DNA from: CBDHCC01 sp965261015
Lineage (GTDB): Bacteria > Pseudomonadota > Alphaproteobacteria > Sphingomonadales > Sphingomonadaceae
Length of the DNA stretch: 64,000 bases
Direction of reading: 5' to 3'
Assembly: GCA_965261015.1 (NCBI GenBank)
Contig: CBDHCC010000002.1
Location: 62,001 to 126,000, forward strand
Made by a program: the position numbers and the translations under genes. Shown here in pieces: positions 23,330-31,537 of the stretch. The notes under the pieces were generated by a model. It was not told where the DNA came from and ran no database searches. It worked only from the letters and a program-made list of their open reading frames with translations. Numbering within the stretch: position 1 is the first letter of the stretch; every line of letters starts with the position of its first letter.

Positions 23330-25366
23330 CTACCCTTCCGCCTCCGCCACCCGGTCGAGCCACGTCGCCTCGTCGATCACCTCCACCCCCAGCGCCTCGG
23401 CCTGCTTGCGCTTGGCCCCCGCGCCCGGACCCGCCACGACCAGGTCGGTCTTGGCCGACACCGATCCCGCCGCGCGCGCGCCCAGCCGGTCGGCCTGCGC
23501 CTTCGCCTCGTCCCGGCTCACCGTCTCCAGTTTGCCGGTGAACACGACCGTCTGGCCGGCGAGCGCGGACGCGGCCGCGCGCCGGGGCGCCACTGGCGTG
23601 ACCTGGGCCATCAGGTCGTTCCAGACGGCGCGGTTGTGCGCTTCGTGGAAAAAGTCGCCCAGCGCGTCCACCACCACGGGTCCGACGCCGTCGATGCCGG
23701 TCAGTTCGGCCGCCGCCGCCCCGCCGCCCTCGTCCCGCGCCGCCAGCGCGAGGGCGGGCAAGCGGTCCAGCCCGTCGAGCGCGCGCACCAGATCGCGCGC
23801 GGTGACGCTGCCCACATGGCGGATGCCCAGGCCGAACAGCAGCCGGCCGGCGTCCGGCGACCGGCGCGCCTCGATCGCGGCCAGCAGATTGTCGACGGAG
23901 GTCTCCTTCCACCCCTTGCGCGCCACGATGGCGTCGCGAGCGTCGCGCAATCGGAAGATGTCCGCCGGGGTGGAGAGCAGCCCGGCGTCGAGGAACTCCG
24001 CCACCGTGCGCTCGCCCAGCCCGTCGATGTCCAGCGCCGGGCGGGACACGAAATGGCGCAGCCGCTCCAGCCGCTGAGCCGGGCAGACCAGCCCGCCAGT
24101 GCAGCGCACGTCCACCTCGCCCTCGGCGGCCACCGCCTCCGACCGGCATTCGGGGCAATGGTCGGGAAAGGCGAAGGGCGGGCCGCCGCCGTCGGCCACC
24201 CGCTCCACCACCTGCGGGATCACGTCGCCCGCGCGCTGAATGCGGACCCGGTCGCCGGGTGCCACGCCCAGCCGCGCGATCTCGTCGCGGTTGTGCAGCG
24301 TCACGTTGGTGACCACCACGCCGCCGACCGTGACCGGGGCCAGCCGGCCCACCGGGGTCAGCTTGCCCGTGCGGCCGACCTGGATGTCGATCGCGTCGAG
24401 CGTGGTCTCCGCGCGCTCCGCCGGGAATTTGTGCGCGATCGCCCAGCGCGGGGCCTTGCCGACCGCGCCCAGCCGGGCCTGCCAGTCCAGCCGGTCGACC
24501 TTGTAGACCACGCCGTCGATGTCGAAGGGCAGGTCGGCGCGCCGGCGCTCGATCGCGGCATAGTGCGCCAGGGCGGCTTCGAGGGTGTCGACTCGGACCA
24601 GCAGCTCGCTGACCGGCAGGCCCCAGACGGCGATCGCCGCCATCACCCCGGCTTGGGTGTCGCCCGGCACCGCCGACGCCTCGCCCCAGCCATGGGCCAG
24701 GAACTTGAGCGGGCGGGTGGCGGTGACGGCCGCGTCCTTTTGGCGCAGCGAGCCTGCGGCCGCGTTGCGCGGATTGGCAAAGGTCCGCTCGCCCGCCGCC
24801 TCCTGTCGCGCGTTGAGGGCGGCGAAGTCGCTCTTGCTCATGTATATCTCGCCGCGCACCTCGAACAGATCGGGCGCGCCGTCGATCGTCTGGGGGATGT
24901 CGCCGATATGGGCGACGTTGGCGGTCACGTCCTCCCCCACCCGCCCGTCGCCGCGCGTCGCCGCCTGCACCAGCCGGCCCGCTTCGTAGCGCAGCGAGCA
25001 GGACAGGCCGTCGATCTTGGGCTCGGCGGTCAGCGCCACCGGTTCGTCGCCCAGCGACAGGAAGCGGCGCACGCGGGCGACGAACTCCGCCACGTCGTCG
25101 TCGGCGAAGGCGTTGTCGAGCGACAGCATCGGGCGCGCGTGCGTCACCTTGGCGAGCGACGATGAGGCGGGCGCCCCCACCGTGCGAGTGGGCGAGTCGG
25201 GCCGGGCAAGGTGCGGGTGCGCCGCCTCCAGTTCGATCAGCTCGCGGACGAGCGCGTCATAGTCGGCATCGCTGACCTCCGGCGCGTCGGCGTCGTGGTA
25301 GAGGCGGTTGTGATGCGCGATGGCGGCCGTGAGTTCGGCCAGGCGGGCGACGGGGTCGGGGGTCAT
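23330..25366 (-). CDS. ligA: NAD-dependent DNA ligase
   Basis: 678 residues. Seals nicks using NAD+. Domain Ia at the N-terminus (HHNRLYHDADAPEVSDADYD), adenylation site Lys in AEPKIDGLSCS, OB fold, the four-Cys zinc finger (CPEC ... CTGGLVC), helix-hairpin-helix repeats, and a C-terminal BRCT domain from about residue 600 (AGQTVVFTGKLE). Normal length. Its ATG overlaps the stop of the DUF559 gene as ATGA. Confidence 0.97.
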   Translation of the reverse strand: MTPDPVARLAELTAAIAHHNRLYHDADAPEVSDADYDALVRELIELEAAHPHLARPDSPTRTVGAPASSSLAKVTHARPMLSLDNAFADDDVAEFVARVRRFLSLGDEPVALTAEPKIDGLSCSLRYEAGRLVQAATRGDGRVGEDVTANVAHIGDIPQTIDGAPDLFEVRGEIYMSKSDFAALNARQEAAGERTFANPRNAAAGSLRQKDAAVTATRPLKFLAHGWGEASAVPGDTQAGVMAAIAVWGLPVSELLVRVDTLEAALAHYAAIERRRADLPFDIDGVVYKVDRLDWQARLGAVGKAPRWAIAHKFPAERAETTLDAIDIQVGRTGKLTPVGRLAPVTVGGVVVTNVTLHNRDEIARLGVAPGDRVRIQRAGDVIPQVVERVADGGGPPFAFPDHCPECRSEAVAAEGEVDVRCTGGLVCPAQRLERLRHFVSRPALDIDGLGERTVAEFLDAGLLSTPADIFRLRDARDAIVARKGWKETSVDNLLAAIEARRSPDAGRLLFGLGIRHVGSVTARDLVRALDGLDRLPALALAARDEGGGAAAAELTGIDGVGPVVVDALGDFFHEAHNRAVWNDLMAQVTPVAPRRAAASALAGQTVVFTGKLETVSRDEAKAQADRLGARAAGSVSAKTDLVVAGPGAGAKRKQAEALGVEVIDEATWLDRVAEAEG

Positions 25367-25794
25367 GCGCCCCGAATAGCAAGCCCCTCCCCTTCAGGGG
25401 AGGGGTTGGGGTGGGAGTGGCAGCCCGGTCGCGCCCAGCGGTCAGCGGTGTTCTCCAAGGCATGGAGGATGAGCGCCTGGACCGCATCCCTATCGCGCAT
25501 CACCTCCTCGTTGGTGACGTGCAGCACACGATAGCCGGCTGCCGTCAACTCCGCGTCTCGGATCGTGTCGCGGTCATTCGAGTGGGTCTCCCCATCCACC
25601 TCGACGGCCAGCGCCTTGGCCGGGCAGAGGAAGTCGACGATCCGGCGTCCGATGACCGCCTGACGGCGAAACTTATGACCGGCGAGCTGCGAGTTGGAGA
25701 GGCGCCGCCAAAGCCGCTTCTCGGGCTCCGTCGGGTTGCGTCGCATGGTGTGCGCGCGCTGCTGGAGACCTTGCGGAGTGGTCCGCTCGTTCAC
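25363..25794 (-). CDS. DUF559 (Vsr-like) endonuclease-domain protein
   Basis: 143 residues from a GTG at 25794 (VNERTTPQGL); an ATG at 25749 (MRRNPTEPEK) is the alternative. The DUF559 core is complete: RNPTEPEKRLWRRL, FRRQAVIGRRIVDFLCP, AVEVDGETH and VLHVTNEEVMRD, where the Asp of VDF, the Glu of VEVDG and the following residues would form a PD-(D/E)xK-type site. The last 20 residues (HPNPSPEGEG...) are encoded by palindromic repeat copy c and the stop overlaps the ligA ATG. Copy d lies just before the start, so the gene is bounded by repeats on both sides. Confidence 0.85.
   Translation of the reverse strand: MNERTTPQGLQQRAHTMRRNPTEPEKRLWRRLSNSQLAGHKFRRQAVIGRRIVDFLCPAKALAVEVDGETHSNDRDTIRDAELTAAGYRVLHVTNEEVMRDRDAVQALILHALENTADRWARPGCHSHPNPSPEGEGLAIRGA
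25384..25405. repeat. CCCCTCCCC palindromic repeat, copy c
   Basis: CCCCTCCCC, TTCA, GGGGAGGGG followed by TTGGGGTGGG. It lies inside the 3' end of the DUF559 frame and codes for its Pro/Gly/Glu-rich tail. Confidence 0.9.
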
Positions 25795-25803
25795 GTCGCG
25801 AAG

Positions 25804-25825
25804 CCCCTCCTCTTCAGAGGAGGGG
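25804..25825. repeat. CCCCTCCTC palindromic repeat, copy d (compensated)
   Basis: CCCCTCCTC, TTCA, GAGGAGGGG followed by TTGGGGTGG. Relative to copy c, a C-to-T change in the left arm is matched by G-to-A in the right arm, so pairing is kept. It ends the 5' side of the DUF559 gene. Confidence 0.9.
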
Positions 25826-25901
25826 TTGGGGTGGTGGCGAGCGCCAGCGAGCTTGCGGAGGGGGGATCGGGACTCGACTTCGCCTTCGCTCCCCACCCCA
25901 A

Positions 25902-25923
25902 CCCCTCCCCTGAAGGGGAGGGG
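25902..25923. repeat. CCCCTCCCC palindromic repeat, copy e (reverse orientation)
   Basis: CACCCCAA then CCCCTCCCC, TGAA, GGGGAGGGG. Reverse orientation relative to copies c and d; forms an inverted pair with d. It lies 12 bp past the stop of the Phd-like gene. Confidence 0.9.
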
Positions 25924-25935
25924 CTTAGGTCCGGG

Positions 25936-26163
25936 TCAGTCCTGCCGGCAGAGCGCATGATATCGCCCGAGCATGGCGGTGGTGTCCTCCCACTGTTCAG
26001 CGGAGATCAGGTACGCCACCGGCTTGTTGCGGTTGAGGATCGCCACCTGCTGCTCCTGCGCCACGGCGATGACGGCGGACGGGTTCTTCTTCAGCTCGCT
26101 GATGCCGACGCAGGCGTCGGCCAGGATGGTGTCGGTGGGCGGGGCTTTGAAGGGCGCGTTCAT
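25936..26163 (-). CDS. Phd/YefM family antitoxin without a visible toxin
   Basis: 75 residues. The N-terminal half is Phd/YefM-like: GISELKKNPSAVIAVAQEQQVAILNRNKPVAYLISAE (DNA-binding and dimerisation fold with 'vaVl.r.kp..yl.s.e'), followed by a short C-terminal tail that would hold the toxin. Normally a RelE, ParE or Doc toxin gene follows directly, but downstream lie only repeat copies e and d and the DUF559 gene. It may be an orphan regulator, or pair with something unrecognised. Confidence 0.85.
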   Translation of the reverse strand: MNAPFKAPPTDTILADACVGISELKKNPSAVIAVAQEQQVAILNRNKPVAYLISAEQWEDTTAMLGRYHALCRQD

Positions 26164-26198
26164 GACCTGTTTTTGGTGCTCTTATCGGGTCAGGTCAA

Positions 26199-26510
26199 TC
26201 ATCTCATTGCGTAGGTGACAATGTAGAACCACCCCGCCAGCGCGAGCAGCAAGGCACTCGCAACCTGCCATCGACCTTTTTTTCGCTCACGCCAGCTTAC
26301 GATTGCCAGCACCGGCAGAGTGAGCGCCAACACCAGCATCAGCAACGGCTGCCAGCGTTCTATGCCTTCGCAGTGCCCCTCACAAACCATGAACACGCCC
26401 AGCAGCAGGAGACCGCCAGCCGGCAGCGACACCAAAGCAATCAACGGGGTAAGCAGCATGAGGAAGGTGGACACAGCCGCCTGCCAATCGTCGCGGCTCC
26501 TGGTTCTCAC
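26199..26510 (-). CDS. Small membrane protein coupled to recN
   Basis: 103 residues, not a recognised family. Three hydrophobic segments at about 16-42, 54-70 and 82-101; the motif WRERKKGRW sits between the last two. The start is inferred: GTG at 26510 overlaps the recN stop as GTGA, the only start near the recN end, so it is probably translated from the recN mRNA. GC content is visibly lower than recN. Its role is unknown. Confidence 0.6.
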   Translation of the reverse strand: MRTRSRDDWQAAVSTFLMLLTPLIALVSLPAGGLLLLGVFMVCEGHCEGIERWQPLLMLVLALTLPVLAIVSWRERKKGRWQVASALLLALAGWFYIVTYAMR

Positions 26511-28192
26511 CCCACCACCTCCAGCAGCCGCTCCGCCTGCGCGCGCGCCTCGTCCGTCACCTCCGCGCCCGACAGCATCCGGGCGATCTCCTCGCGCCGT
26601 CGCGCCTCGTCCAGTTCCACGACGCCGGTGCGCGCCACCGTGCCGTCCGACGCCTTGGCGATCAGCAGGTGGTGCGCCCCGCGCGCGGCCACCTGGGGGC
26701 TGTGAGTGACGACCAGCAGCTGTCGGCCGCCGCGCCCGTCTTGCGGCCCGGACCCCGCCAGCCGCGCCAGCCGGTCGCCGATCGCGCTCGCCACCGCCCC
26801 GCCCACGCCCCGGTCGATCTCGTCGAAGATCAGCGTCGGCGCGCCGCCCTCCTCCGCCAGCGCGACCTTGAGCGCCAGGACGAAGCGCGACAGCTCGCCG
26901 CCGGACGCGATCCTGGTCAGTGCCCCGAAGGGCGCGCCGGGGTTGGTGGACACGGTGAACTCCACCCGGTCGGCACCCTCGCGGCCCCACCCCTCCTCGC
27001 CCAGCGGCTCGATCACCGTGCGAAAGCGCGCGGCGTCGAGCTTCAGCGGGGCCAGCTCCGCCGCGACCGCCGCGTCCAGCCGCCCGGCCGCGGCCTGTCG
27101 CTGGGCCGTCACCCGGTCCGCCTGCGCCCGGTAGGCGTCGCGCGCCGCCGCGACCTCTCGCTCCTGCGCGGCCAGCCCCTCGCCGCCCGCCTCGATTTGC
27201 GCCAGCCGCTCGGTCAGCTCGACGCGCAGCTCGGCGAGCGCGTCGGGTTCGACGCGGTGCTTGCGGGCGAGGCCCCGCAGGTCGAACAGCCGGGTCTCCG
27301 CCGCATCCAGGCGGCCGGGGTCCAGCGGCAGGGCGCGCGCGACCTCGGCCAGCCGATCCTCCGCCTCGCTCGCCTCGATCACCGCGCGGTCGAGCGCGGC
27401 CAGCGCCTCGGCGAGTAGGGGGTGTTCGGGGGCCAGCCGGTCCAGCCGCCGCGCCGCGCCGCGCAGCGAGGCGAGCGCGCCGTCCGACCCGGCGAACACC
27501 GCCGTCACCTGCTCCAGATCGCCCGCGATCCGCTCGCCCTTCTGCATATCCGACCGCTCCGCCGCCAGCGCCGCCTCCTCGCCCACCTCCGGCGCCAGCG
27601 CGTCGAGTTCGGCGACGGCGTGGGCCACGAAGTCGCGGTCGCGCTCCGCCGCGTCCACCTCGCCGCGCGCGTGGTCCAGCCGGTCGACGGCGGCCCGCCA
27701 GGCGCGGTGCGCGGCCGCCAGGGGCGCTGCGTCCACGCCCGCGAAGCTGTCGAGCAGCGCGCGGTGGCCGCGCGGGTTCAGGAGGCCCCGGTCGTCGTGC
27801 TGCCCGTGGATCTCGACCAGCCGCTGGCCGATCTCGCGCAGCAGGCCGGCGGTGACCGACTGGTCGTTGACCGTGGCCCGGCTGCCGCCGTCGGCGCGCA
27901 GCTGGCGCTTCAGCAGCAGCGGCTCGCCCGGCTCCACGTCGATGGCGGCGTCGTCCAGCAGGCGCGCGACGGCCCCGGCGGGCGGGTCGAAGGCGGCCGT
28001 CACCACGCCGCGCTCGCACCCGGCGCGCACCAGCCCGCTGTCGGCCCGCGCGCCCAAGGCCAGGCCGAGCGAGTCGAGCAGGATCGACTTGCCGGCCCCC
28101 GTCTCGCCGGTCAGCACGCCCAGGCCGGCGTCGAAGTCGATCGACAGCGACTCGATCAGCACCACGTCGCGGATGGTCAGCGACCTCAGCAT
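26507..28192 (-). CDS. recN: DNA repair protein RecN
   Basis: 561 residues. SMC-like ATPase for double-strand break repair. N-terminal Walker A GETGAGKSILLDSL, long coiled-coil region of Glu/Ala/Arg-rich sequence, then the ABC signature ASGGELSR and Walker B LIFDEIDRGVGG near the C-terminus. Normal length. It lies 78 bp after bamD; between them a GC-rich stem (28235-28241 with 28251-28257) is visible. A clear LexA box was not seen in this gap. Confidence 0.96.
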   Translation of the reverse strand: MLRSLTIRDVVLIESLSIDFDAGLGVLTGETGAGKSILLDSLGLALGARADSGLVRAGCERGVVTAAFDPPAGAVARLLDDAAIDVEPGEPLLLKRQLRADGGSRATVNDQSVTAGLLREIGQRLVEIHGQHDDRGLLNPRGHRALLDSFAGVDAAPLAAAHRAWRAAVDRLDHARGEVDAAERDRDFVAHAVAELDALAPEVGEEAALAAERSDMQKGERIAGDLEQVTAVFAGSDGALASLRGAARRLDRLAPEHPLLAEALAALDRAVIEASEAEDRLAEVARALPLDPGRLDAAETRLFDLRGLARKHRVEPDALAELRVELTERLAQIEAGGEGLAAQEREVAAARDAYRAQADRVTAQRQAAAGRLDAAVAAELAPLKLDAARFRTVIEPLGEEGWGREGADRVEFTVSTNPGAPFGALTRIASGGELSRFVLALKVALAEEGGAPTLIFDEIDRGVGGAVASAIGDRLARLAGSGPQDGRGGRQLLVVTHSPQVAARGAHHLLIAKASDGTVARTGVVELDEARRREEIARMLSGAEVTDEARAQAERLLEVVG

Positions 28193-28270
28193 CGGTGGGG
28201 CGTGGTCCGGATCACCGGCCCAACATAGCGGCGGCGGCCCCGAAAGGGAGGGGGCCGGACGAGAGCGGCG

Positions 28271-29050
28271 TCAGGCGACCCCGCCATTCTCCCGCAGCAG
28301 GTCGTAGCCCTTCTCGTACCATTCGCTGCCCGGATAGTTCGCGCCCAGCACCGCGGCCGCCTTTTTCGCCTCTTCGGGGATGCCCAGCGCCAGATAGCTC
28401 TCGACCAGCCGGTAGAGCGCCTCGGGCACGTGGCTGGTGGTCTGATAGTCGTCGACGACCGAGCGGAAGCGGATGGTCGCGGCCAGCCAGCGCCGGCGGC
28501 GTTCGTAGAAGCGGCCGACCTCCATCTCCTTGCCCGCCAGGTGGTCGGACACCAGGTCCAGCTTCAGCCGGGCGTCGTCGGCATAAGGCGACGTCGGATA
28601 ACGCTGGACCAGGGCGTCGAGCGCGGTGCGCGCCTCGTCCGTGATCTTCTGGTCGCGCCGCACGTCGCTGATCTGTTCGTAATAACTCATCGCCACCAGG
28701 TAGAAGGCGTAGGGCGCGTCCGCGTTGCCCGGGTGGTTGGCGATGAACCGCCGCGCGCTGTCGATCGCCTTGGTATAATCGCGGTCCGCATAATAGGAGA
28801 AGGCGCTCTTCAACTGCGCGCGGCGCGCCCATTCGGTGTAGGGATGCTGACGCTCCGTCTCGTCAAACAGCGCCGCCGCCTGCTTATACTGCCGCTGGTC
28901 CAGCCGGTCCTGCGCGGCGTTGTAGAGCGTCGACACGTCGAGCGCGACATAGCGCGTGTCCGACCCGACCTTGGGTCCGCCGCCGCAGCCGGCGAGCGTC
29001 AGGAGGGCACAGGCGGCGAGCGCCGCGGCGGCGCGGGGGGTGCGGATCAT
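28271..29050 (-). CDS. bamD: Outer membrane assembly lipoprotein BamD
   Basis: 259 residues. Lipoprotein signal with lipobox LAGC (Cys22), then five TPR-like repeats typical of BamD/ComL (LYNAAQDRLDQRQYKQAAALFDE and following). BamD is the essential partner of BamA in inserting outer-membrane proteins. The start at 29050 (MIRTPR) opens the signal peptide; the frame is open upstream but without signal-like sequence. Divergent from a glycosyltransferase gene 86 bp away. Confidence 0.95.
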   Translation of the reverse strand: MIRTPRAAAALAACALLTLAGCGGGPKVGSDTRYVALDVSTLYNAAQDRLDQRQYKQAAALFDETERQHPYTEWARRAQLKSAFSYYADRDYTKAIDSARRFIANHPGNADAPYAFYLVAMSYYEQISDVRRDQKITDEARTALDALVQRYPTSPYADDARLKLDLVSDHLAGKEMEVGRFYERRRRWLAATIRFRSVVDDYQTTSHVPEALYRLVESYLALGIPEEAKKAAAVLGANYPGSEWYEKGYDLLRENGGVA

Positions 29051-29136
29051 GCCGGGCCGTCTAGCCGATGGCCGGCCCCGGGCCAAGCGCGCGCGATTAA
29101 CCCGCCGGCGATCCGCGGCTGCTAAGGCCGCGCACC

Positions 29137-30303
29137 ATGCCCGGCCCCCGCGTCCTGTCGCTATCGACCCTGTTCCCTTCCACCGCCCAGCCGACGCTGG
29201 GCCTGTTCGTCGAGCGCTCGCTTGCGGCGGCCCAGGCGGCGGGAGCCGACGTCACGGTGATCGGCGCGCGCGGCCTGCCGCCCCCGCCGCTGGACCGCCA
29301 TCCCCGCTATCGCGCCACCGCCGCCCTGCCGGAGCGCGAACGGCGGGGCGCGCTGACGGTCCACCGCCCGCGCTTTCGCCATTGGCCGGTGGTGGGCCAG
29401 TCCGGCACGGTGCGGCGCATGGCGGCGGCGGTGCTGCCGCTGGCGGTGGCGCTCCACCAGCGGCGGCCGTTCGACCTGGTCGACGCGCAGTTCTTCTACC
29501 CCGACGCGCCGGTCGCACGCGCGGTCGCGGCCGCGCTGGACCTGCCTTATTGCGCCAAGGCGCGCGGGGCCGACATCCACCATTGGGGGCACCAGCCGCG
29601 AACGGCGGCGGCGGTGATCCGGGCGGGCCGGGACGCCGCGCGCCTGCTGGCCGTCAGCGAGGCGATGGCGCGCGACATGGCGGCCCTCGGCCTGCCCGCC
29701 GAGCGCATCGCGGTGCACCGCACCGGGCTGGACCGCGATCGCTTTCGCCCGCTGCCGCGCGATCCGGCGCGCGCGGCCCTGGACCTGACCGGCCCGGCGA
29801 TCGCCACCGTCGGCGCGCTGATCGAGCGCAAGGGCCAGGCGCTGGTGATCGAGGCGCTGACCCGGCTGCCCGACACGACCCTGCTGCTGGCGGGCGAGGG
29901 GCCGGACCGCGCGGCGCTCGTCGCCCGCGCGGCGGCGCTGGGGGTGGGCGACCGGGTGCGGCTGTTGGGATCGGTCCCGCCGGACCGGCTGCCCGCCTTG
30001 TTGAGCGCGGTCGACGCGACCGTGCTGCCGTCGCGATCCGAAGGGCTGGCGAACGCGTGGGTGGAGTCGCTCGCCTGCGGAACGCCCATCGTGATCTCCG
30101 ACGCGGGCGGGGCGGCCGAGCTTCTCACCGACCCGGCCGCCGGCCGCATCGTGGCGCGCGAGGCGGACGCGATCGCGCGCGCCGTGCTCGACCTGCGGGC
30201 GGCCGCCACCCCGCCCAATCGGGTGGCCCGCGCGGTCGACGGCTATAGCTGGCGGGCGAACGGGGCCGCGCTGGTGGAACACTGGCGCGCGCTGGTCGCC
30301 TGA
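29137..30303 (+). CDS. GT4 family glycosyltransferase
   Basis: 388 residues. GT-B fold with an N-terminal acceptor half (LSTLFPSTAQPTLGLFVERS) and a C-terminal nucleotide-sugar half containing the EX7E-like motif SRSEGLANAWVESLACGTP. Retaining glycosyltransferase, probably for cell-surface polysaccharide; sugar and acceptor are unknown. It is alone in its orientation near bamD, with the DUF2279 gene 78 bp downstream. Confidence 0.88.
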   Translation: MPGPRVLSLSTLFPSTAQPTLGLFVERSLAAAQAAGADVTVIGARGLPPPPLDRHPRYRATAALPERERRGALTVHRPRFRHWPVVGQSGTVRRMAAAVLPLAVALHQRRPFDLVDAQFFYPDAPVARAVAAALDLPYCAKARGADIHHWGHQPRTAAAVIRAGRDAARLLAVSEAMARDMAALGLPAERIAVHRTGLDRDRFRPLPRDPARAALDLTGPAIATVGALIERKGQALVIEALTRLPDTTLLLAGEGPDRAALVARAAALGVGDRVRLLGSVPPDRLPALLSAVDATVLPSRSEGLANAWVESLACGTPIVISDAGGAAELLTDPAAGRIVAREADAIARAVLDLRAAATPPNRVARAVDGYSWRANGAALVEHWRALVA

Positions 30304-30381
30304 CCGCGCGCGCCACCACGCCGCTCTTGTCCCGACCGGCGAAGCGCGGCACGGCAGGGCCTTGCCCTTGGGGAGACCGCC

Positions 30382-31479
30382 GTGATCCGCCAGCCGCTGC
30401 CCTGCCGGGCGCGCACCCGCCCGCCGCTCCGCTGGGCGGCCGCCGCCGCGCTGCTCGCCTGCGCCGCCCCGGCCCTGGCGGAGGATTCGGTGGCGGAGGG
30501 TTCGGTGGCGGAGGCGGCGCTACCGGCCGAAGCCGCGCCGCTCGGACGGACCGACGCGTCGCGGCCCCTCCCCGATGCGCCCTCCACCGCCCCGGTCGTC
30601 GTCGAACGCTGGACGCTTCCCGACCGGGCGCTCGCCCCCGCTCGCCTCTCGTCCGACGCGCCGACCTACGGCCCGGCCGGGACCGTCTCGGCCGACGCCC
30701 GCCGCCCCGACCCAGGCCGCTATGACAGCTTCGGGGAGCGCGTTGGCGCGGTGAAGTGGGAGTTGGGCGCGTTCGCCGCCTATTTCGTGGCCGCCAACGT
30801 CAAGAAGGTCATCGAGGAACCGCAGTCGTTTCGTTTTCAGGACGAAGGGCTGTTCGGGCGCGACACCAACAATCTGGGCGTCGACAAGCTGGCCCACGCC
30901 TGGAACACCTACCTGATCTCCGACATCCTGTACCTGCGGATGGAGCGCAGGACGGGCGGCGGGCGGGCGAGCGCGCTGACGGCGGCCGCGCTCGGCTCCG
31001 GCCTCCAGACCTTCGGCGAGGTGTTCGACGGCCTGCACGAAGGCAGCGGCTTTTCCGTGCAGGACATGGCCTTCAACCTGGCGGGGGCGGGCTTTTCGGT
31101 GCTGCGGAACTCGAACCCCGACCTGAAGCGCAAGGTCGATTTCCGGCTGCTGATCGTGCCGAACAGCGACATCTACACCTTCAGCGGCAAACGCCATTTC
31201 GAACAGCAGAAGTTCTTCGCCGCCTTCAAGCTGGCCGGGTTCGACGCGCTGGCGCGATCGCCGCTCCGCTTCGTCGAGCTGCACGCCGGCTATTCGGCGC
31301 GCGACTTCACCAACGAGGACCGGGCCGCCGGCGTCACGCCCAAGCGCCGCATCTTCGCGGGCGTCGGCCTGAACTTCACCGAACTGTTCTTCCGCGACGC
31401 GCGCCATCCCGTCGGCCAGGCGGCGGCGACCGTGCTGCAATATTACCAGCTGCCCTACACCTCGCTCAGGACCGACTAG
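30382..31479 (+). CDS. DUF2279 family exported protein
   Basis: 365 residues. GTG start with GGGGAGA 6 bases upstream. The N-terminus is a signal peptide (RWAAAAALLACAAPALAE, about 17-34), then a low-complexity EDSVAEGSVAEAALPAEA stretch. The DUF2279 core holds DKLAHAWNTYLISDILYLRM, LGSGLQTFGEVFDGLHEGSGFS and DMAFNLAGAGFSVLRN. The end resembles a beta-barrel (YSARDFTNEDRAAG, FAGVGLNFTELFF). Function unknown; probably periplasmic or outer membrane. Next is ctaA. Confidence 0.85.
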   Translation: MIRQPLPCRARTRPPLRWAAAAALLACAAPALAEDSVAEGSVAEAALPAEAAPLGRTDASRPLPDAPSTAPVVVERWTLPDRALAPARLSSDAPTYGPAGTVSADARRPDPGRYDSFGERVGAVKWELGAFAAYFVAANVKKVIEEPQSFRFQDEGLFGRDTNNLGVDKLAHAWNTYLISDILYLRMERRTGGGRASALTAAALGSGLQTFGEVFDGLHEGSGFSVQDMAFNLAGAGFSVLRNSNPDLKRKVDFRLLIVPNSDIYTFSGKRHFEQQKFFAAFKLAGFDALARSPLRFVELHAGYSARDFTNEDRAAGVTPKRRIFAGVGLNFTELFFRDARHPVGQAAATVLQYYQLPYTSLRTD

Positions 31480-31537
31480 CGCCGCCGGCGACCGGCCGGT
31501 CCTTGTCGCACCGCCGGCACGCGCGCATATCGCGGCG

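Noticed and set aside
23312..25165. Plus-strand frame opposite ligA
   Set aside because: Shadow of a gene with complete ligase motifs.
28235..28257. Hairpin between bamD and recN as a terminator
   Set aside because: Stem is good but no T-run follows on the coding (minus) strand.
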